This document shows positions 24,790-34,062 of a stretch of DNA of 64,000 bases, piece after piece. Source of the DNA: Hymenobacter setariae (lineage in GTDB: Bacteria > Bacteroidota > Bacteroidia > Cytophagales > Hymenobacteraceae). The notes beneath the pieces are model-generated. The model searched no databases and was not told the DNA's origin. It saw nothing but the letters and a program-made list of their open reading frames with translations. Position 1 is the first letter of the stretch, and each line of letters opens with the position of its first letter. The translations under genes were made by a program, and so were the position numbers. Location of the stretch: assembly GCF_007713685.1 (NCBI RefSeq), contig NZ_VMRJ01000006.1, positions 186,001-250,000 of the forward strand, read 5' to 3'.

Positions 24790-25749
24790 TCAGATAATGG
24801 CGGGGCGCTGCGTTATTTCATGGTACTGAAGCACGCCCTCTGCGAAGTAATGCGCCACCATGCTCTGGCGCGTCAGTTGAGGGTCCAAAATGGGCGAGCC
24901 AGCGTGCAATAGATTGGCGTGCCAGACAAGCACATCGCCTTTCTTAGCCAAAAAAGGCTGGCCTACACATGCGTGCTGCTGCAGAAGCTCTTCAATTTTG
25001 CGCTCATAGCTTTCGCGGGTATCGTGGCCGAGTTGCAGAGATGTGTTGCCGCTGACAAAATCCTCGCTCATCACGTAGCGGAGCTTGTGGCTGCCTGGGT
25101 AAAACAACAGCTCGCCGCTGCCCGCCTCAATATCTTCGAGGGCCACCCACACGGCCACGAGGTAGCCTAGCGGCTCGGTGGTCATGTGAATGCTGTCGCT
25201 GTGCGGCTTCTCCTGGCTGCCTCTGATAAAGTTGACGGTCTGAAAAGGCACGACTTCTTTATTGAAAATAAACCTGATGAGAGCCAGCAGCAGCGGGTGA
25301 TGAAAGATGCCCGCTGCGGCCGGGCTGTGCTTCCAGGCATTAAAAATCTTGCGGCCGGTGAAATTGAACGCAATCTTACCCGCTTCGCGTAGCGCCGTTA
25401 TTTCTGCGTTCACCGCATCAGCTTCAGCGGCTAGCAGTCCGGGCAAGATAAGGAAGCCATTTTGTGGCCATAGTAGCAGCTGGGCCTGCAGCGCTGCCGG
25501 AAACTCGCTAAAGTGCGCCTGCTTCCGAATGGCCTCTGGCGCAATACTATCTTGGTCCAACCACGGCGTATCGGCTGACGGCTGCTTGATATCGGCGTGG
25601 GCTACGTGCTGCCACACTGCCTTGCCAATACCTAGGGTTTTGTACAGCTGCTTGTTTTTGGCCAGCCGCAGCAAGTGCGCTAGGTTAAACAACCAATACG
25701 TGAAGCGTAGCCGACGTAAAAATCCGGTGTACTGCTCTAGTGCTTTCAT
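24790..25749 (-). CDS. Phytanoyl-CoA dioxygenase (PhyH) family protein
   Basis: This is a 319-residue Fe(II)/2-oxoglutarate oxygenase of the PhyH fold. The metal triad is visible as H183 and D185 (HSD) and H282 (LLHAGSP), with R294 placed to bind 2-oxoglutarate. The N-terminal 75 residues are an extra helical segment. It is first in a three-gene minus-strand operon with a glycosyltransferase and a membrane protein, and it faces the NRPS cluster. A hydroxylating role on a lipid, a sugar-linked chain or the NRPS product is possible; none can be chosen from sequence. Confidence 0.85.
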   Translation of the reverse strand: MKALEQYTGFLRRLRFTYWLFNLAHLLRLAKNKQLYKTLGIGKAVWQHVAHADIKQPSADTPWLDQDSIAPEAIRKQAHFSEFPAALQAQLLLWPQNGFLILPGLLAAEADAVNAEITALREAGKIAFNFTGRKIFNAWKHSPAAAGIFHHPLLLALIRFIFNKEVVPFQTVNFIRGSQEKPHSDSIHMTTEPLGYLVAVWVALEDIEAGSGELLFYPGSHKLRYVMSEDFVSGNTSLQLGHDTRESYERKIEELLQQHACVGQPFLAKKGDVLVWHANLLHAGSPILDPQLTRQSMVAHYFAEGVLQYHEITQRPAII

Positions 25750-26098
25750 GGTGGCTGGCGGTAGTTAGAGAGGGTAGAAGGTGCAATGAAAGTTCTTGGC
25801 TATGGTGTATTAGTATTTGATTTACAATTATTTAATCAGAGAGATATTATTTTGTAGTGCAATAGTATTGTTCATCTTTACTTCATAAATAAGCTGGCCT
25901 TTGTGAAAGCTGTCAATATATAAGTATTTAATTGTTTTTTAAATGAAAATCAGCTTTTTCTCAGCGTAACCGATGACTTTTTCTACCTAAGCCCACACAA
26001 TAGGACGGAGGTGTAAAGCAGGCAAAGGCCAAAAAGCAAAAGGGCCCTGGCCCCGCAACAGCGGAACCAGGGCCCAGGCTTCTAGGGTGCCGTAGCTA
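25750..26098. other. AT-rich gap between phyH-like and TonB receptor genes
   Basis: Positions 25770-25985 are very AT-rich without a plausible gene on either strand. They probably hold the promoter of the dioxygenase operon, but no exact TAnnTTTG match was found. The right part carries the receptor gene's terminator at 26020-26075. Confidence 0.5.
26020..26075 (-). terminator. Intrinsic terminator of the TonB receptor gene
   Basis: A nine-base GC stem (26042-26050 with 26067-26075, GGGCCCTGG) is followed on the minus strand by CCCTTTTGCTTTTTGG. It begins 24 bases past the stop. Confidence 0.8.
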
Positions 26099-29000
26099 TT
26101 AGAAGAGGTAACGCACGCCCAACTGGCCCTGCCAGCGCGAGGCCAGCTGGTCGATGGAGTAGGTAGCTGGCGAGCTGTAGGTGAATGCCGGCCGGTTGTA
26201 CTGATTGGCGCTGTATGTGGTCGAAATGTTGCCCGCCGCATCGGCGAAGGCTACCTGCGAGAGGCCGGTACCTAGGGTCGAGTTGAAGGTGTTGGGCACG
26301 AAGTACTGGCGACCCCAGTTTTTATTGAGCATGTTGCCCACGTTCTGGATATCAAACGAAATCTGGATAGTGTGGCGGGCCGGAATCTGACCGGCTTCGT
26401 TGGCCTCCAGTTTGCCCAGCTTGGCCTCTACCATGAAGCGCACGTCAGCTTGGTTGTTCCAAGGTGTGCGAGCGGCGTTGCGCTCGGCATACTGCCCGCG
26501 GCGGTTCTTGAGGTAGGGGTCGTTGTCGATAAAGCTGCTCAGGGCTGCGTATTGCGCGCCGCTGGCGTCGATAGCAAAGCCTGTGGGGTTTACGGTAGTA
26601 GCTACGCGATTGACGAGGGTGATATCAGTAGCCGAGCCAGGGATGTAAGCGAGCTGTACGTTCTGCTGCCCGTTGCCTAGGAAGTTGTTGTTGTACACCC
26701 AGGTATAGGGCGAGCCGCTGGCATAAGTCAGCACCGAGGTGAAGTAGCCCGTGAAACGCTGACCTAGGCCGTGGTGCAGGTTGATGCTAGCTACCACGCG
26801 GTGGCGCAGGTCAAAGTTGGAGTACGACAGTGCAGGGTCATTCACGTTCAATGCCGGGTTCAGCTCCCAGTTGCTTTGGGGCGAGTTGCGGATACCATTG
26901 CTGATGTCCTTACTCACGCCGTAGGTATAGGCCGCGCTCAGGTCTAGTAGGTTCACGAAGGTCTTGCCCACCGAGCCAGTCAGCTGGTAGCGACGGCCTT
27001 GGTTGGTGTTGGTCAGCAAGAAGGCGTTCGAGAAGTTCGTGTTCACCCTAGTAGCGGCGCTGGTAGTGCCGGGGAAGGTATAGCCCGTGTAGCGGGGCGA
27101 CTGCGTTGGGCCTTGGGCAAAGTAAGTCGCGTTGTCAATCAGGTTGATGTTCTGGAACTTCACATCTTGCAGCACCTCCGTGTACAAGCCCTCTACCGAA
27201 GCCCGGAAGCCCATGGGCAGCTTGAAGTCGAAGGCCAGCGACGAGCGCCAGATTTGCGGCATCTTGAAGTCGGGGTCGATGAGGTTGATTTCAGTCGTGT
27301 TCTGAACCGAATTTGGCAAGGCAGTCTGCGCGTTTTGATAAATCTGGTCAGGATTCTGGCTGAGCAGTATCTGAGGGCCTTTCGACAAATCGCCGCTAGT
27401 GGGCTGAATATTGTTGTAGTCTACCGAGTTGTAGTTGATGCCGTTGTTGTAGTAAGCATAGCCCAGCCACGCAAACGGAATGCGGCCCGTGAATAAGCCC
27501 GTACCACCACGCACTACGATGCTGCCATCGCCCTTCACGTCGTAGTTGAAGCCTAGGCGCGGCGACACTTGGATGCGGCCCAAAAGACTGTTGTTAAACT
27601 CCGTCCAGCTCCTATGCTGATAGGTCTGGTTCAGGGTGCGGGCGTCGTTTTGCGGGTTGTTCACTAAGGCCGTATTCAGGGCCGGGGCCGTGGGCAGCGA
27701 GCTGAGGTCAAAGCGTAGGCCGGGCGTGATTTTTAGGCGGTCGGTCGCGTTCCACTCGTCCTGCAAGTAAGCCGAGTACAGGTTGACATTAAACGAAGCC
27801 GACGGGTTGTTGTAGTTATAGTCGTAGCTGTTGTCATTCTTGTTCGACGTACCACGAATACGGGTCGGCTGGTTGTTCAGGAACTGCGACACGCTGTTGT
27901 ACTCAATGCGGCCATTCCAAGAGTTGATAAAGCCGTAGTCAATCTTATACAGCTCGTTGTGGGTACCTAGGGTCAGCGTGTGGTTGCCCAGGAAGTAGGT
28001 CAGGTTGTCGGTGATTTCGAAGGTCTTGGTGCGGGTGTTGAAGATGCTTGCTTCCCGGTCCGAGCCCAGCAAAATTTGGTTCGAGCCGCGATAGTAGGTG
28101 CCCGAGTACAGCGTGTTGTCGCCTGCCGAGGGGCCCACATTGTTTATCTGTACTGCTGGAAACAGCGTGCTCTGGCCGCCCAGCAGCGAGCGGTAATCGT
28201 GGATGTTGGTATAACCCAGGATGAGGTTGTTAGCAATCTTGCTGCTAAAGTTCGACTTCACTTCCAGTACCGTCGAGTTCTGCAAGTTGTTCTGGTTGAA
28301 GTCCTGCGAGCCAAACTTAAACAAGCTGCCCGAGCGCTCTAGGTTGGTCGCGTCCGACTTCACGTAGTTGTGGCGCAGCGCGATGCTCGTCTTATCATCG
28401 AGGTTGAAGTCGAGACGGCCGAAAATTTTGTCGCTGTTGGCGTGGATGTTATAGTTGTTGTACTCACCTACGTTGTAGCCGTAAGTGGTTTGCAGCTTGT
28501 TGGCAATGAGCTGGGCTAGGTCTTGCGACACTGGCGAGCCAGGCGTGCCTGCGCCATAAAACTGCGGCTCTTGGCGGCGGGCTATTTCGCCGTTTACAAA
28601 GAAAAACAGCTTATTTTTCACAATCGGGCCACCTAGGCGGAAGCCCGTCTGGTAGTCGTGGTAGCTGCTGCCGATGCGGCTGCGGTCGTCGTCGATGCTG
28701 CGGCCCGTGATACCTTGGTTGCGGCCGTAGCCATACACCGAGCCGTGAAAGTCGTTGGTGCCCGAGCGCGTCACGGCGTTAATCGAGCCGCCCGTAAAGT
28801 TGCCCAGCTTCACGTCGAACGGCGCCACCGACGCTTGAATTTCCTGGATAGCGTCGAGCGAAATCGGGTTGGCGCGGGCCGACGAGCCCGGCAGGCCCGA
28901 GGTGCCGCCCTGCCCACCTAGGGAAGGCGAAAAGCCAATAGCGTCGTTGTTCACGGCGCCATCTAGGGTAATGTTATTGTAGCGGAATGACGAGCCCGCA

Positions 29001-29512
29001 AACGAGTTATTCGAGTTGCGCGGGTCGAGGCGCGTAAAGTCCTGAATGCTACGCGAAATAGTGGGTAGCTGCTGAATAGCCTCCTTGCCCACGTTGGTGC
29101 CCGCGCCGGTTTTAGTGGCCTGCGTGTTGCCCGTAATAACTACTTCATTCAGGGCCTGCGCTTCGGCGGCCATCGTAAAGTTGAGGCGCGTAGTGTTGCC
29201 TAGGGTCAGGTATACACCGCTCACCGTCTGCTCCTTGTAGCCTACGTAGGTTACCGTGACCGTGTAAGGCCCGCCGGGTGCCAAGTTCGGAATGCTGAAC
29301 CGACCGTCCGACTCGCTGGCCGTGCCGCGTTTGGTGCCAGTGGGCACGTTAGTAGCCACGACGGTAACGCCAATGAGCTCCTCGTTCTTATCAGAAATGA
29401 CCTTGCCGCTTATCGACGAGGTGGTGACTTGCGCCGAGGCCCAGTGGGCCAGCAGCAAAAAAAGCAGGGTGGTCAGTCGCGTTGCGGGCTGACCTAGGGT
29501 ACGAATGCGCAT
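26099..29512 (-). CDS. TonB-dependent receptor, Oar-like
   Basis: The 1137-residue outer-membrane protein has a signal peptide (MRIRTLGQ to ASAQ), a carboxypeptidase-regulatory-like domain (GKVISDKNEELIGVTVVATN, then VGYKEQTVSGVYL), a plug domain (about 110-270, with LPTISRSIQDFTRLDPR) and a long beta barrel ending WQGQLGVRYLF. The order and length match the Oar subfamily. The ATG at 29512 sits right before the signal peptide; the frame extends ten residues further, but those are not needed. No SusD partner is adjacent, so uptake of a glycan by a SusCD pair is unlikely; the substrate is unknown. Confidence 0.9.
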   Translation of the reverse strand: MRIRTLGQPATRLTTLLFLLLAHWASAQVTTSSISGKVISDKNEELIGVTVVATNVPTGTKRGTASESDGRFSIPNLAPGGPYTVTVTYVGYKEQTVSGVYLTLGNTTRLNFTMAAEAQALNEVVITGNTQATKTGAGTNVGKEAIQQLPTISRSIQDFTRLDPRNSNNSFAGSSFRYNNITLDGAVNNDAIGFSPSLGGQGGTSGLPGSSARANPISLDAIQEIQASVAPFDVKLGNFTGGSINAVTRSGTNDFHGSVYGYGRNQGITGRSIDDDRSRIGSSYHDYQTGFRLGGPIVKNKLFFFVNGEIARRQEPQFYGAGTPGSPVSQDLAQLIANKLQTTYGYNVGEYNNYNIHANSDKIFGRLDFNLDDKTSIALRHNYVKSDATNLERSGSLFKFGSQDFNQNNLQNSTVLEVKSNFSSKIANNLILGYTNIHDYRSLLGGQSTLFPAVQINNVGPSAGDNTLYSGTYYRGSNQILLGSDREASIFNTRTKTFEITDNLTYFLGNHTLTLGTHNELYKIDYGFINSWNGRIEYNSVSQFLNNQPTRIRGTSNKNDNSYDYNYNNPSASFNVNLYSAYLQDEWNATDRLKITPGLRFDLSSLPTAPALNTALVNNPQNDARTLNQTYQHRSWTEFNNSLLGRIQVSPRLGFNYDVKGDGSIVVRGGTGLFTGRIPFAWLGYAYYNNGINYNSVDYNNIQPTSGDLSKGPQILLSQNPDQIYQNAQTALPNSVQNTTEINLIDPDFKMPQIWRSSLAFDFKLPMGFRASVEGLYTEVLQDVKFQNINLIDNATYFAQGPTQSPRYTGYTFPGTTSAATRVNTNFSNAFLLTNTNQGRRYQLTGSVGKTFVNLLDLSAAYTYGVSKDISNGIRNSPQSNWELNPALNVNDPALSYSNFDLRHRVVASINLHHGLGQRFTGYFTSVLTYASGSPYTWVYNNNFLGNGQQNVQLAYIPGSATDITLVNRVATTVNPTGFAIDASGAQYAALSSFIDNDPYLKNRRGQYAERNAARTPWNNQADVRFMVEAKLGKLEANEAGQIPARHTIQISFDIQNVGNMLNKNWGRQYFVPNTFNSTLGTGLSQVAFADAAGNISTTYSANQYNRPAFTYSSPATYSIDQLASRWQGQLGVRYLF

Positions 29513-29542
29513 AAAAAGGGGGTTAAGCCAATGCGCCTGCAA

Positions 29543-29855
29543 AGTTCCCCCACGCTATAAGCTAATTAAGACTTCATAAATTATCAAATTATTGGTAATC
29601 AACATAAGATGTAATACTGGCGTAACATAGGCGCTAGTGAAGCGGCTCGGAAAGGCACTATATATAATAAGGTGTGTAACGGCCATCCAACTGGTAGCTC
29701 TGCCGCCGCAACATCACCGTCTAGCGAGTAAAAACCCTTAGTCGAAGGGTAAATGCCCTCAGTGGCCGTTAAAGGCCCTAGGGCAATAGCTTTGCCACTC
29801 ACCTTTGTATCACCAACGCTGCTCCTGGCGCCGCTGGCCCAGGCTTCTCCCCGCT
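29543..29855. other. Divergent intergenic region between TonB receptor and yicC
   Basis: It is AT-rich in the left third (29570-29640), nearest the receptor start, and GC-richer to the right. It should hold both promoters. Only the yicC one (29787-29794) matches the -7 pattern exactly. No short gene is credible. Confidence 0.5.
29787..29794 (+). promoter_or_regulatory. Candidate -7 element for yicC
   Basis: TAGCTTTG fits TAnnTTTG exactly and lies 62 bases upstream of the chosen ATG. The -33 region has only TGG at the right distance. Confidence 0.4.
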
Positions 29856-30770
29856 ATGTTGTTATCCATGACCGGCTTCGGCCAAGCTCACCGCGAAACC
29901 GACCGCTACACTGCCACAGTAGAGCTTCGCTCGCTCAATTCTAAAACTCTCGACCTCACCCTGCGCCTACCGCGCTTTTTGCAAGCCCACGAGCTTGAAA
30001 TCCGCCAGCAAATCACGAAAGCTCTGTTGCGCGGCAAAGTCAATTTCAACCTCGATTTCACCCGTTCCACCACCACTACTTCAGCAGCTGTATCGCTCAA
30101 TCGCGAGGCGCTGCTCGCCGCCTTTCGCGAGTTGCAAGCCGTGGCCCAGCACCTAGGGTTGTCTACTAGCGAAGAAACCCTACTGGCGGCCCTGCGCCTG
30201 CCCGGTGTTATTCCTAGCGCGGCCGAGCAAGCCCAGGCCGCCCAAGCTGAGGCTGGCCCCGCCGACGAGCCCACTTGGGCCGAGCTACAGCCACTGCTCA
30301 CCGAGGCGCTCGCTGCCATGCAGCAATTTCGCCACGACGAGGGCCAGACGCTTCAGGCCGAGATACTAGGCTATATCGCTACCATCCGGCAGCAGTTGGC
30401 CGCTGTAGAGCTGCACGACCCACAGCGCATTGCGCATGTGCGCCAGCGCCTCGCGGCGCATTTGGCCGAGCTTACGCAGCACGAGCAGTTCAACGCTACT
30501 CGCTTCGAGCAAGAAGTACTTTACTATATAGAAAAGCTCGACATTGCTGAAGAAAAAGTGCGTTTAGCTGCGCATTTAAACTATTTCGAGTTAGCAATTC
30601 AGCAGCCCGATGAGGCAGTAGGCAAGAAGCTGGGCTTTCTGGCGCAGGAAATAGGCCGAGAAATCAATACGATAGGTTCGAAGGCTAATGATGCTACCGT
30701 GCAGCACCTTGTGGTGGGCATGAAAGAGGAGTTGGAAAAAATAAAGGAGCAGCTCAACAACATTTTGTGA
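29856..30770 (+). CDS. YicC-family endoribonuclease-like protein
   Basis: This is a 304-residue protein with the two YicC domains. The N-terminal part has MLLSMTGFGQAHRE and VELRSLNSKTLDLTLRLP. The C-terminal DUF1732 has EKLDIAEEKVRLAAHL and EIGREINTIGSKAND, ending in a helical MKEELEKIKEQL. E. coli YicC has been linked to RNA cleavage; the role in this phylum is inferred. The upstream frame to 29805 is not conserved, and ATG 29856 opens the conserved MTGFG region. The guanylate kinase gene that usually follows yicC is absent here. Confidence 0.92.
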   Translation: MLLSMTGFGQAHRETDRYTATVELRSLNSKTLDLTLRLPRFLQAHELEIRQQITKALLRGKVNFNLDFTRSTTTTSAAVSLNREALLAAFRELQAVAQHLGLSTSEETLLAALRLPGVIPSAAEQAQAAQAEAGPADEPTWAELQPLLTEALAAMQQFRHDEGQTLQAEILGYIATIRQQLAAVELHDPQRIAHVRQRLAAHLAELTQHEQFNATRFEQEVLYYIEKLDIAEEKVRLAAHLNYFELAIQQPDEAVGKKLGFLAQEIGREINTIGSKANDATVQHLVVGMKEELEKIKEQLNNIL

Positions 30771-31080
30771 TTACCGCAAAAATAATTTTCAAAAAAACTG
30801 CTGCATCTTTCGGATTACGTTTTGCATATTTCTAATAAAATGGACGTGTAGAACGAATAAATTATTGTTATTTTATAAGATGCTTAGCTTTACTTGTTAT
30901 TAATATAAACTCTGATAATAAGTAACTTATAATAATAAATTGTTTTGCTAAAATTTGATTTGCGGAGAATGAGCTACGTCATTTTCAATTGCAATGAAAT
31001 TTGGATTTTGCTTGTAACTTAGTTTCCACAAAGGACGAAGAGCTATTTCTACTTACTCACCCTCTTACTTTTTTACTTTT
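30771..31080. other. AT-rich intergenic region upstream of the small secreted protein
   Basis: All 310 bases are AT-rich with several TTTTG stretches. No exact TTG-N20-TAnnTTTG pair and no gene were found. It presumably carries the promoter of the following gene. Confidence 0.45.
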
Positions 31081-31623
31081 ATGAAGTCACTCATACTAAC
31101 CCTGCTGGTCTCGTTATCGGGCCTGCTGATGGCGGCCCGGCCCGCCTCGGAAATCGAGCTGGTAAAAAAGCGAGTATTGAGCGAGCGCGTAGAAGTACTA
31201 ATTCCGAAAGGCTTCGAGCTGATGACCGAGCAGCAAATGGATTTTATCTATTCGCACGCCAGCAGCCGGCCCAGCGTAGTGTTCACTAACAACAACTTAG
31301 TGACGTTGTCCTTCAACTACTCCGACAACGAAGCCGACCAGGACATGGTCGATGTGTACCAGGCCAACTTCTCCAAAACCTACCACAAGCAGTACAAGCA
31401 GACTACTTGGTTTGGTGAGGGTGTGAAGGAGGTTTCGGGCCGCAAAGTGGGTTACCTCGAATTTATGAAGCCGGAGATGGGCCACGAAGTCTACACCTTG
31501 GTGTTCTTCACCGACGTGCAAGGCAAGCTCCTCATCTGCACTTTTAACTGCGCCGACCGCCAAAAGCCCGAATGGGAGCCACTGGCAAAGAAAATCTTAA
31601 ACTCGTTGAAAGCCAACGGGTAA
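31081..31623 (+). CDS. Small exported protein of unknown function
   Basis: A 180-residue protein with a signal peptide (MKSLILTLLVSLSGLLMAARP). The mature part is a single alpha/beta domain: VEVLIPKGFELMTEQQM, VTLSFNYSDNEADQDMVDVY, VGYLEFMKPEMGHEVYTLVFF and a C-terminal helix PLAKKILNSLK. The pattern of a surface-strand domain with an internal FFTDVQGKLLICTF strand recalls PsbP/DcrB-like folds, but I cannot assign it. It has no lipobox and no sorting domain, so it is probably periplasmic. Confidence 0.75.
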   Translation: MKSLILTLLVSLSGLLMAARPASEIELVKKRVLSERVEVLIPKGFELMTEQQMDFIYSHASSRPSVVFTNNNLVTLSFNYSDNEADQDMVDVYQANFSKTYHKQYKQTTWFGEGVKEVSGRKVGYLEFMKPEMGHEVYTLVFFTDVQGKLLICTFNCADRQKPEWEPLAKKILNSLKANG

Positions 31624-31627
31624 ACGA

Positions 31628-31647
31628 TTTCCGCCTCCTGGCGGAAA
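31628..31647 (+). terminator. Small hairpin after the exported protein
   Basis: TTTCCGCC and GGCGGAAA form an eight-base stem with a TCCT loop 5 bases after the stop. There is no T-run, so it is more likely a processing or stabilising hairpin in front of the terminator at 31720. Confidence 0.4.
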
Positions 31648-31719
31648 GTGGGGGATACTTGTGACAGATTATTAGTGCATTAGGCTAACATTATAACAAG
31701 ACTTATACTATTATTTTAG

Positions 31720-31754
31720 AAAAAACCCCGGCCGGTTAGCGGTCGGGGTTTTTT
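31720..31754. terminator. Bidirectional intrinsic terminator
   Basis: A 15-base stem, AAAAAACCCCGGCCG with CGGTCGGGGTTTTTT (one G-T pair), has a five-base loop. It has T-runs in both directions and lies between two convergent genes. Confidence 0.88.
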
Positions 31755-31771
31755 AGTGTCGATATGGGTAC

Positions 31772-33526
31772 CTAGGGCCGGGCGCCTAGGTCGTTCAGAA
31801 AGTCGCGCACTAGTCCAAAGGCTCCCGCAAACCCCGCCAGTGACAACGCGCCTGGTACGTCGTGTACATCGTGGTAGGCCTGGCTGCCGCCACGGGTATA
31901 AAGGAAAAAGGCTGGCACGCCCGCCTCCGAGAAGGGAAAATGGTCGGAATTGGCGGCGCGGCCGCGGGCGGTGAGGCGCGGCAGATAGTGGTGCGCCTCG
32001 TTGAGGGCAGTGAGGCGCTGGTAAGCGGGCTCGTAGACTTTTCCATTAACGACGGTAGCGCCTTCCTCACCGGTGCCTAGAAGGTCGAGGTTAACCAAAA
32101 ACTTAATATGCGGCAGCGGTACCAGCGGATGCGCCACGAAGTAGCGCGAGCCTACTAGCCCCGCCTCCTCAGCCCCAAACAGCAGAAACACGACCGAGTA
32201 AATAGGCCGGTTTTCGGGGCGGGCGTAGTGGGCGGCGAGCTCCAGCAACAGTGCCACCCCACTTGCATTATCGTTGGCGCCCGGGAAATAGGTTTTGTTC
32301 CCCATCATCCCTAGGTGGTCGTAGTGGGCCGATACTACCAGAAAGCTATCGGGCTGAGTGCGCCCGCGGACGATGGCAGCAAGGTTCTGCGTTTGGTAAT
32401 TGCGCTTGAGCTCCGCGTCGACGCGAAGCGTAGCGGTGAAAGGAGCGGCGGCATTGCTAGTTTGACCCGGCGGCCATTTGGAAGCCAGCACCTCTAGATG
32501 AGGCTGTTTGCCTTGCTGCTCAGCTACGGAAGCGGTTAACTTATTGACCAGTACAAGGCGTGCCTTATACATTCTTTCCCATTTGGCCAATAAATCAGCA
32601 TTGCTAGGTGCAGTTAATTGGTTTTCCGCACGTTGGCTCAGTACTAAGAATTGGTTTGGCTTGCTGTCTAAGTAACCAGACAATAATTCTCGTGCCTTAG
32701 CTTCGCCCCCATACAAAGCTGCGGTGTCGGCTGGGATAAGCGAGGCGGCTGTGGTGGCAGCGCTAGGCGACTCGGGTGATGCAATAAAATCGATGCCTGG
32801 GGTGAAGGATACAGCAGGCATAGAAAGCCGACTTTGGTAACCGAGTTGCAGCTCCAGTTTACCCGGAAACGTATTTACATCCAACGTAAACGACTGCATA
32901 AAGTCGGGCGCCAGTGGCTGCAAGCCTAGCTGGCGTAGCCGGCCGCGTAGGTACGCAGCGGCCTGGTGCTCGCCGCCCTGCACATAGCCGCGGCCATGCA
33001 TATTGGGCGCAGCTAAGGCTTCGATAGTGCGGCGGGCGCGGCCTAGGTCAGGCGCCTGGGCCTGGGCCGGACGGACAAAAAAAAGGCTGCTGCTCAAGAG
33101 CAGCAGTAATAGGGAAGTAGCCATTTGGCGGCGCGTCCACCAGTGCCAGCCTCCACTGATTAGCAATAGCGCCAGTGCGGCCCCTAAGCTATCACCAACT
33201 AGGTCCGACCATTCGGCTTGGCGCCCCACTGCCATGAGGTATTGCAGAATCTCGATAAGGCCTCCGAATAGCACACTGCCTATGAGCACAGGCATAGCTG
33301 GCCGTTGAGCCAGCGCGGGCCAGCGACGCTGCTGCCGAAGGGCCACCCAACTCAGCACGGCTAGCACGGCAAAGACCCCCGCATGGGCTGCCGTGTCGAA
33401 GGCTAGCAGCTTCCAGTCTGGGGTGCGGGGCATCTCCTTGGCCGGGGTGAGGGTGAGCACCAGCATGATTATCGCCCACAGCACAGGCGGCACGGCGTAG
33501 AGTTTTCGGGAAGAGGACTGGGCCAT
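31772..33526 (-). CDS. VanZ-like membrane domain fused to M28 metallopeptidase
   Basis: The 584-residue protein joins two families without a stop. Residues 1-134 are VanZ-like (four helices; LTPAKEMPRTPDWKLLAFD and a GGLIEILQ helix). Residue 135 is a methionine that opens a typical signal-peptide-like helix (MATSLLLLLLSSSLFFV). An M28 zinc peptidase follows, with H401/D403 (AHYDH), D419 (GANDN) and E453/E454 (GAEE). Counting the former signal peptide as a fifth helix, the peptidase would sit in the periplasm, as expected. VanZ-family genes commonly follow gcvH in this phylum; the fusion is unusual. The ATG at 33526 is chosen because the longer frame reads through the gcvH terminator. ATG 33124 may also be used alone. 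Confidence 0.85.
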   Translation of the reverse strand: MAQSSSRKLYAVPPVLWAIIMLVLTLTPAKEMPRTPDWKLLAFDTAAHAGVFAVLAVLSWVALRQQRRWPALAQRPAMPVLIGSVLFGGLIEILQYLMAVGRQAEWSDLVGDSLGAALALLLISGGWHWWTRRQMATSLLLLLLSSSLFFVRPAQAQAPDLGRARRTIEALAAPNMHGRGYVQGGEHQAAAYLRGRLRQLGLQPLAPDFMQSFTLDVNTFPGKLELQLGYQSRLSMPAVSFTPGIDFIASPESPSAATTAASLIPADTAALYGGEAKARELLSGYLDSKPNQFLVLSQRAENQLTAPSNADLLAKWERMYKARLVLVNKLTASVAEQQGKQPHLEVLASKWPPGQTSNAAAPFTATLRVDAELKRNYQTQNLAAIVRGRTQPDSFLVVSAHYDHLGMMGNKTYFPGANDNASGVALLLELAAHYARPENRPIYSVVFLLFGAEEAGLVGSRYFVAHPLVPLPHIKFLVNLDLLGTGEEGATVVNGKVYEPAYQRLTALNEAHHYLPRLTARGRAANSDHFPFSEAGVPAFFLYTRGGSQAYHDVHDVPGALSLAGFAGAFGLVRDFLNDLGARP

Positions 33527-33574
33527 AAGGAGACGCAATAAGCAGCAGAAGCGGGCAAGAGAAAAGAGCCAAAA

Positions 33575-33618
33575 AGAACGCCATGCCGAACGCAGAGCGT
33601 TCCGAGGCATGGCGTTCT
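33575..33618 (-). terminator. Intrinsic terminator of gcvH
   Basis: The outer stem is 13 bases (AGAACGCCATGCC with its complement), continued by an inner GAACGC/GCGTTC stem. It is followed on the minus strand by TTCTTTTTGG. It lies 19 bases past the gcvH stop. Confidence 0.85.
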
Positions 33619-33637
33619 GAAGTAGCGTAGGACGGAC

Positions 33638-34018
33638 CTAGGCGCCTACCAATTCGCTGTAAGCGTCGGCGGTCATTAGCTCGTCGATTTCGGCGGGGTT
33701 GCCGATAGACATTTTAATAATCCAGCCGTCGCCGTAGGGGTCCGAGTTTACGGTTTCGGGGGCGTCGGCAAGCTTAGCGTTTACTTCGAGCACCGTGCCC
33801 GTAATAGGGCTGAACAAGTCAGAAACCGTCTTCACGGCCTCTACGGTGCCGAATACGTCGTGCTGAGCAATATCCTTATCCACAGTATCAACGTCCACGT
33901 ACACAATGTCGCCTAGCTCGCGCTGCGCGTGGTCGGTGATGCCGATGTACGCCACGTCGCCTTCGACGCGCAGCCATTCGTGGTCTTTGGTATAGTGCAG
34001 GGTGGCGGGGAAATCCAT
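33638..34018 (-). CDS. gcvH: Glycine cleavage system H protein
   Basis: A 126-residue lipoyl carrier that shuttles the aminomethyl group between the P, T and L proteins of glycine cleavage. Family features are HYTKDHEWLRVEGDVAYIGIT and the lipoylation site GTVEAVKTVSD with K63. ATG 34018 gives the normal length; the longer frame adds 33 unrelated residues. A -7 box (TACTTTTG) lies 45 bases upstream. The other glycine cleavage genes are not in the window. The gene follows sprA in the same direction, a common order in this phylum. Confidence 0.96.
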   Translation of the reverse strand: MDFPATLHYTKDHEWLRVEGDVAYIGITDHAQRELGDIVYVDVDTVDKDIAQHDVFGTVEAVKTVSDLFSPITGTVLEVNAKLADAPETVNSDPYGDGWIIKMSIGNPAEIDELMTADAYSELVGA

Positions 34019-34062
34019 GAGGTAAAAGGGGCGCTGAATAAATGAGTAAAGAAGAGGTGCGG

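Noticed and set aside
28658..28921. Plus-strand frames inside the TonB receptor, sprA and infB
   Set aside because: They are antisense shadows caused by high GC; their proteins are low-complexity and match no family.
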